Source of the DNA: Bacteroidales bacterium | Lineage (GTDB): Bacteria > Bacteroidota > Bacteroidia > Bacteroidales > UBA3663 | DNA: 16,874 nt | Reading direction: 5' to 3' | Assembly (NCBI GenBank): GCA_004557315.1 | Contig: SFEH01000034.1 | Span: 1-16,874 of the forward strand | Shown: piece by piece, positions 12,688 through 16,874 of the stretch | How positions within the stretch are numbered: the stretch's first letter is position 1 | Layout of the letters: each line of letters begins with the position of its first letter | Made by a program: the position numbers and the translations under genes | The notes under the pieces: generated by a model | Told to the model about the DNA's origin: nothing | The model's database searches: none | What the model saw: only the letters and a program-made list of their open reading frames with translations

Positions 12688-14742
12688 TTATCTTGCGAAC
12701 CTTATATAATAAGGTATCTTCAATATCGAGTTGATTTCAGGATGCAGCTGTATGCGGGCATAAGCTCTGTATCGTCCGTCTTCCATCAGCTGATAGTCGT
12801 CGTCCATGCAGAAATCGAGGAACTGGAACTCCTTGAATGTATAGCCCGAAGCCTTGCGGAATGCTTCGATGATCTTTTCATGAGTGATATCCAGACCGCT
12901 CGGATCCTGTGCCTCACCACGTATTATTACCTCTGGCCACTTCTTCAACTTCACCCATGGATTGATCTTGAACTTCATGTCCTTGGTTGCCTTTTCAAGT
13001 CCTCCTCGGTCGTTGACCACATAGGTGATATTGGCAATATAGGCTGCCTGAAGATAGACAGATGCTGAATATCTCTGACGGAACTGATTCTGTCCTGTAC
13101 CTATCTCAATCATGTCAGGACTGACGTTGATACCGTCTTTCTTCAATGCGTCGGCAATCTCCTTTGGCGTGATTTCCGGACTGAAAGTGTCGCTGCCTGC
13201 CCAGTCTCTCTGGAAGGTCAGACGATGTCCGTTGATGCGGTTATACATCGACAGACCCATTGCCTCGCCACGGAACTGAACCTCAAACTGCGAAACGACA
13301 GGGTCGGTATCGTAGTTGAGCATAACCTGTGGATGGAAAGCCATGCTGATCACATAACGCGAACGACGGTTGATGCCCTTTTCGTCGATCGGACGAATCA
13401 CACCTACGCCTACGCGCTGTGAAACTCCCTTGAACTGCTGCAGGCTGATGGTCTTGCCCCAGATGCGCGAGAACAGAGTCATGACTTCGCTCGTTGGTAT
13501 GTAGCCATCAATCTCGTTACGATCCTGCGACTTGGCTTTTGCCTTTGCATAAAGCACAGGAATACCCTTTTCTTTTCTGTATTTCTGAACAGCATCGACA
13601 AACGACTGCTTGGTGGCTTCTGCTTCCTGACGGCCTTCAAGATCGACTCTGAAGCGGAATGTCACGTCGGTTGTCTCCACTTCATTCTCGTCATATTGGC
13701 TCAACGCTGTCTTGAAACGATAGGTGATTCGATAATCGTCGAGGCGCTTGATAGGGAAGATGGTGTCGTTGACAAAGTTGGCTGTAGCAAGCGGCATGCC
13801 CGTCTGCTTCCTGATGGCCTTGATGACTTCTTTCTTGCCGATGGTCGATTTCAGCGTCATGTCGTCATTGATCTTTGGCACGGTAAGGAACAGCTTTGTG
13901 TCGGTCGAATAGTTCTCGGTGATGCTGTCGATGAGTGCCAGCATCTCGCGGTTGTCGGCAATATCTGCCTTACGGCTCTTCTTTGACCTTGGCTGCCAGT
14001 ACTTGCGGCTGATGCTCACCTTTCTGAACGTGAGTCCAAAACGCAGTTCGGCTACAGGCTCAATGCCTTTGTTCTTCGCTATTACTACAGGTGTGGCAGC
14101 ATTGGCATCATACACATTATTTATTTTAGTCTTGACACCCACATTTCCGCCCACGTGGAATTGCCAGAAATGGTGGTTGTGATAGAAAGCAGGGAACTCA
14201 TATCCTGCTGTCAAACCTCCCGACCAGCCATCGAAATCCCAGTATTCGCCAAACAGACCCACATAACTTCGTCCCTTGATCATTTCAGGTCGCTGCAAAG
14301 CCGACGACTCCATGGCACGAGCAGTAGCCTCGAGCGAACGCTGCTGTCCCATCACCACATTCTCAAGCCAGAGTGCAGGGCGAGTCAGTCCTCGTCGCTG
14401 ACTCGGATGTTCGTTCCAGCGATAATGCCAGCGGTATTCCACTCTTCCTGCCCAGTTGTTATTCCTGATCCAGGCATAATTGTCTTTGGCAATGTATTTG
14501 AAGTTGAGGAAGAGCGACTGTCCGCCAATGAGTTTCTGATTGCCAAGGTCAATATCCACGCCAATATTAGGCGCAAACAATGCCCAGTCGATGAAGTTGG
14601 TAGAAAAAGACAGGCGGCTTGACACCGACCCAAGTGTGTCTTTCTCCAAAGATATAGCCTTATAGCGGGTTTGAGCATCCGCACTGATAGCCGAAACCAC
14701 CAGCGCAAAAACCAAAAAGACAAGTCTCAATCCCACCTTCAT
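12688..14742 (-). CDS. DUF3575-like protein with C-terminal alpha/beta repeats
   Basis: A 684-aa protein. The signal peptide is cleaved near residue 23 (ISADAQT). Residues 45-250 are a DUF3575-like barrel starting FSTNFIDWALFAPNIGVDI, close to the signature of the next gene. Residues 262-684 are not barrel. They contain four units, each opening with an amphipathic helix (302 KKEVIKAIRKQTGM, 416 PTSEVMTLFSRIWGK, 526 PKEIADALKKDGIN, 620 THEKIIEAFRKASGY) and followed by strands with an R-Y core (DDYRITYRF, RSRYVISMAFHP, RQRYSASVY, DGRYRAYARIQLHP). I do not recognise this repeat domain; it is probably periplasmic. First gene of the envelope operon, just after an AU-rich hairpin and T8 tract. Confidence 0.82.
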   Translation of the reverse strand: MKVGLRLVFLVFALVVSAISADAQTRYKAISLEKDTLGSVSSRLSFSTNFIDWALFAPNIGVDIDLGNQKLIGGQSLFLNFKYIAKDNYAWIRNNNWAGRVEYRWHYRWNEHPSQRRGLTRPALWLENVVMGQQRSLEATARAMESSALQRPEMIKGRSYVGLFGEYWDFDGWSGGLTAGYEFPAFYHNHHFWQFHVGGNVGVKTKINNVYDANAATPVVIAKNKGIEPVAELRFGLTFRKVSISRKYWQPRSKKSRKADIADNREMLALIDSITENYSTDTKLFLTVPKINDDMTLKSTIGKKEVIKAIRKQTGMPLATANFVNDTIFPIKRLDDYRITYRFKTALSQYDENEVETTDVTFRFRVDLEGRQEAEATKQSFVDAVQKYRKEKGIPVLYAKAKAKSQDRNEIDGYIPTSEVMTLFSRIWGKTISLQQFKGVSQRVGVGVIRPIDEKGINRRSRYVISMAFHPQVMLNYDTDPVVSQFEVQFRGEAMGLSMYNRINGHRLTFQRDWAGSDTFSPEITPKEIADALKKDGINVSPDMIEIGTGQNQFRQRYSASVYLQAAYIANITYVVNDRGGLEKATKDMKFKINPWVKLKKWPEVIIRGEAQDPSGLDITHEKIIEAFRKASGYTFKEFQFLDFCMDDDYQLMEDGRYRAYARIQLHPEINSILKIPYYIRFAR
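12691..13845 (-). repeat. Four-fold alpha/beta repeat region (protein level)
   Basis: Encodes residues 300-684 of the DUF3575-like fusion. The helix starts are spaced about 114, 110 and 94 residues. The shared pattern is [KE]-[EK]-[VI]-x3-[FIL]-[RK]-[KR]-x2-G, then an aromatic, then strands with RY and HP. Similarity is low and visible only in protein. Confidence 0.55.
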
Positions 14743-14748
14743 TGCTCG

Positions 14749-14783
14749 AAAAAAAACAATTATTTTTAATTCCGTTAAAAATA
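14749..14783 (-). terminator. AU-rich hairpin plus T8 before the envelope operon
   Basis: TATTTTTAA (14761-14769) and TTAAAAATA (14775-14783) form a perfect 9-bp stem with a 5-base loop. On the minus strand four bases follow, then eight T ending 6 bases before the ATG at 14742. It fits a weak terminator of the U32 gene, or an attenuator or translation-control element for the operon. No -7 box is seen between it and the U32 stop. Confidence 0.5.
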
Positions 14784-14792
14784 AGAAACGAA

Positions 14793-16049
14793 TCAGTTGC
14801 GAACCACCAAGAACACCTTGTCAGAAGGTCGGATCTTCTGTGCCACAGGAATAGAGAAGCGCTCGCCCTTATGAACAGTCTCAACCACCTGGTAATCGAC
14901 CTGAATCTCGTCGAGCACCTGCTCGATGACACCAGTAGTAGGACCAATGATCATTATCTTGTCTCCCTTGTGCAGCTCCTTTGCCTCGCACAGGAAGTCG
15001 CCAATGCCTATGCGCGAGAAGTAGCCCATGGTCTTGGCTACATATTCCTTATGCTCTGATGCAACAGAACCATAGTGATGGCTCCACTCGCCAAGTCGCT
15101 GACCAAGGTAATAGCCATTCCAGAAGCCACGGTTGAACACCTTGCTCAGTCGGCTGTCCCATTCGGCAATCTTCTCATCGCCGTATGTGCCATCCTGAAT
15201 AGCTTCGTATGCCTCGCGATAGCACTCCACCACTGTCTTGACATATTCTGGTCCGCGTGCTCGGCCTTCGATCTTGAAAACTTCAACACCTGCGTCGATA
15301 AGTTTGTTCATAAAGTGGATTGTCTTCAGGTCTTTTGGCGACATGAGGTATTTGTTATCCACTTCAATCTGTATGTCGTGATCCTGATCGTCGAGCAGAT
15401 AAGCATCGTAGGCATGACGGCACACCTGTGCGCAACCACCTCGGTTGGCCGAACGGTTGTATTCGTGCAGGCTGAGATAGCACTTGCCTGATACTGCCAT
15501 ACACAGTGCTCCATGGGCAAACATCTCAATGCGGATGAGCTCACCCTTCGGACCACAAATGTTCTCGGCAATGATCTGCTCGTGTATCTGCTTCACCTGA
15601 TCCATGTTCAGCTCGCGTGCCAGCACCACAACATCGGCAAACTGGGCATAGAACCTCAATGCCTCGATGTTTGAGATGTTGAGCTGTGTGGAAAGATGAA
15701 CCTCAATGCGAGGCTTGCGGTCGGCACGATCCCAGCCACGGGCATACATCAGGGCAGCAACGTCGCTTGCAATGATGGCAGTGATGCCAGCCTCGGAAGC
15801 AGCATCGATGATATTGCGCATCTTCTCAAGATCCTCGCCATAGATGACGGTGTTGACGGTGAGATAACTGTTGAGATTGTTCTCATGACAGATGTCGGCA
15901 ATGTTCTTTAAGTCTTCGATCGTAAAGTTATTGGCCGAAGCCGATCGCATGTTCAGTCCCTGGATGCCGAAGTACACCGAACCAGCGCCAGCCTGAATGG
16001 CAGCGGCAAGCGACTCGTAACATCCCACTGGAGCCATTATTTCAATCAT
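14793..16049 (-). CDS. U32 family protein, TrhP-like tRNA hydroxylation factor
   Basis: A 418-aa protein of the old 'peptidase U32' family. The signature E-x-F-x2-G-[SA]-L-C-x4-G-x-C-x-L-S is exact at 175-193 (EMFAHGALCMAVSGKCYLS) and is followed by SANRGGCAQVCR; Cys183, 190, 206 and 210 probably hold an iron-sulfur cluster. The N-terminal half is a TIM-barrel-like region (IMAPVGCYESLAAAIQAGA). Characterised members TrhP and RlhA hydroxylate tRNA U34 or 23S rRNA; length favours TrhP, but substrate is inferred. I chose the ATG at 16049; a TTG at 16064 extends it by five residues without conservation. A hairpin after the stop probably separates it from the envelope operon, though readthrough is possible. 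Confidence 0.9.
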   Translation of the reverse strand: MIEIMAPVGCYESLAAAIQAGAGSVYFGIQGLNMRSASANNFTIEDLKNIADICHENNLNSYLTVNTVIYGEDLEKMRNIIDAASEAGITAIIASDVAALMYARGWDRADRKPRIEVHLSTQLNISNIEALRFYAQFADVVVLARELNMDQVKQIHEQIIAENICGPKGELIRIEMFAHGALCMAVSGKCYLSLHEYNRSANRGGCAQVCRHAYDAYLLDDQDHDIQIEVDNKYLMSPKDLKTIHFMNKLIDAGVEVFKIEGRARGPEYVKTVVECYREAYEAIQDGTYGDEKIAEWDSRLSKVFNRGFWNGYYLGQRLGEWSHHYGSVASEHKEYVAKTMGYFSRIGIGDFLCEAKELHKGDKIMIIGPTTGVIEQVLDEIQVDYQVVETVHKGERFSIPVAQKIRPSDKVFLVVRN

Positions 16050-16305
16050 ACCTGTTTTCAACAATACTTATTAATATTATATTTATTGTTTTCGAAAAAA
16101 AAATTTTTTAATCAAAACCTATATACTTATGATAATATACTGTTGATAATGTTAATAACTTTTACCTCTTTTTTTTATCAAAACGGGAACATAACTTATT
16201 AAGGACTTATCAACTTCTACATCAATTAAAAAACTATTAGTTTCGAAGAGATTAGAATAGTTGCAAGATGTGTTATCAACTTTTCAACAATTCGATAATT
16301 TTGGA

Positions 16306-16313
16306 CAAAGTTA
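16306..16313 (-). promoter_or_regulatory. Candidate -7 box for the U32 gene
   Basis: TAACTTTG on the minus strand is the only TAnnTTTG match in the correct direction in this gap. It would give a long leader of about 250 nt, and no good -33 TTTG accompanies it, so support is weak. Confidence 0.3.
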
Positions 16314-16535
16314 ATTATTTTATTCGAATTATGGATGTAGATAAGTCCTTTTTTTGCAATAATAAGTTTTTTATAAATAATTAGTAAAATATTTTGTCAT
16401 TTCGAAAAACTAATTAAGCCAACAATATTTGAGATTTCCAAATTTTCTACTCATTATTTTTTCATTTGTTTTCCACTTGATTTTTCAACTTTATCAATAG
16501 TTTATTAACAAGTGATGTAGAAAACTCAATTTTCA

Positions 16536-16567
16536 TTTGGATAATAGATAAAGTTGTAGTAAATTTG
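16536..16567 (+). promoter_or_regulatory. Promoter of the SpoU/TrmH gene
   Basis: TTTG (16536-16539), a 20-base spacer and TAAATTTG (16560-16567) match the Bacteroidetes -33/-7 consensus closely. The -7 box ends only 5 bases before the ATG at 16573, so transcription should start at or within a few bases of the start codon. Confidence 0.75.
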
Positions 16568-16572
16568 CGCAT

Positions 16573-16874
16573 ATGAAAAAACTTACAATGCTCGAAATGG
16601 GTCGCATCAATGCCGAGGAATTCAAGGCTGCCAAGAAGATGCCACTCATTATTATACTTGACAACGTGAGAAGTCTGAACAATATTGGTTCTGTGTTCCG
16701 CACCTCCGATGCTTTCCGTGTAGAGAGCATCTATCTCTGTGGCATATCGTCACCTCCGCCTTCGCCCGAAATACACAAGACGGCTCTTGGTGCAGAGGAC
16801 AGCGTGGATTGGCGATACTTCGAAGATACTCACGAGGCAGTGGCTGAACTGCAGAAGGCAGGTTACAAGGTTCT
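16573..16874 (+). CDS. SpoU/TrmH-family RNA 2'-O-methyltransferase (5' part)
   Basis: The first 100 codons of a plus-strand gene cut by the window edge. The protein starts MKKLTMLEMGRINAEEFKAA and contains LDNVRSLNNIGSVFRTSDAF (about residues 34-53), the N-terminal SpoU motif with its conserved Asn and Arg (N-x-G/N-x-I-x-R-type). It then reads HKTALGAEDSVDW. SpoU enzymes methylate ribose 2'-OH groups of tRNA or rRNA using S-adenosylmethionine through a trefoil-knot fold; the knot itself lies beyond the edge. It is divergent from the U32 gene. Substrate cannot be told from this part. A second ATG at codon 6 is possible but less likely. Confidence 0.93.
   Translation, partial: MKKLTMLEMGRINAEEFKAAKKMPLIIILDNVRSLNNIGSVFRTSDAFRVESIYLCGISSPPPSPEIHKTALGAEDSVDWRYFEDTHEAVAELQKAGYKV

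Larger units (their letters stand above)
16050..16572. other. Very AT-rich divergent intergenic region
   Basis: About 520 bp, roughly 25% GC in sampled lines, without a supported gene. It separates the minus-strand genes from a plus-strand gene. It holds DnaA-box-like words: TTATCAACA (minus, 16149-16141), TTATCAACT (16207-16215 and 16273-16281) and TTTTCCACT (16469-16477). It also holds an interrupted long inverted repeat: AAGGACTTA (16201-16209) and TCTACATC (16216-16223) against GATGTAGA plus TAAGTCCTT (16334-16350). It contains the promoters of both flanking genes. Confidence 0.7.

Noticed and set aside
4167..14742. Mfa/Fim-type fimbrial operon
   Set aside because: DUF3575 and OmpA-like genes fit such loci, but no fimbrillin, anchor or tip protein and no lipobox protein is present.
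16050..16572. tRNA or other structured RNA gene
   Set aside because: Sequence is too AT-rich, and no cloverleaf or T-loop motif was found by eye.
16533..16730. 65-aa minus-strand reading frame
   Set aside because: It overlaps the start of the SpoU methyltransferase and its promoter on the opposite strand and has no recognisable features.

Overview
The window looks like chromosome of a Bacteroidales bacterium, most likely Prevotella-like. Supporting evidence: a UpxY-type NusG paralogue, a family described in Bacteroidales; DUF3575-type envelope proteins; the gene order DUF177 - rpmF - fabH; -33/-7 promoters of the form TTTG-N20-TAnnTTTG; and few visible Shine-Dalgarno sites. Every gene but the last is on the minus strand. 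The genus is an inference.

Left, 1-1137 (accessory): an AT-rich two-gene module (52-aa protein plus GNAT acetyltransferase) resembles a toxin-antitoxin pair. It lies between two arrays of the same imperfect 7-bp repeat (consensus TGATTAC). The right array supplies the stop codon of the next gene.

1135-2130: a UpxY-like antitermination factor with its own -7 box and a structured leader. The leader has a terminator-like hairpin and mutually exclusive inverted repeats. No capsule genes follow inside the window.

2075-4028 (housekeeping): DUF177/YceD, ribosomal protein L32 and FabH (fatty-acid initiation), from a promoter just upstream of yceD to a strong terminator after fabH.

4167-14742 (the unusual part): five tightly packed genes that look like one envelope operon. 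In transcription order: a DUF3575-like protein fused to a C-terminal region with four alpha/beta repeats; a small DUF3575 protein; a 1083-aa OmpA-like protein; a 1157-aa outer-membrane protein that looks like a chain of beta-barrel units with a clear internal duplication; and a two-TM sensor histidine kinase translationally coupled to it by an ATGA overlap. There is no response regulator, fimbrillin or lipoprotein in the cluster. It could be an envelope structure with its own sensor; I do not recognise it as a described system.

14749-16874: an AU-rich terminator or attenuator, a U32-family (TrhP-like) tRNA-modification gene, a 500-bp very AT-rich divergent intergenic region with DnaA-box-like words and inverted repeats, and the start of a plus-strand SpoU/TrmH RNA methyltransferase whose promoter lies so close to its ATG that the mRNA may be leaderless.
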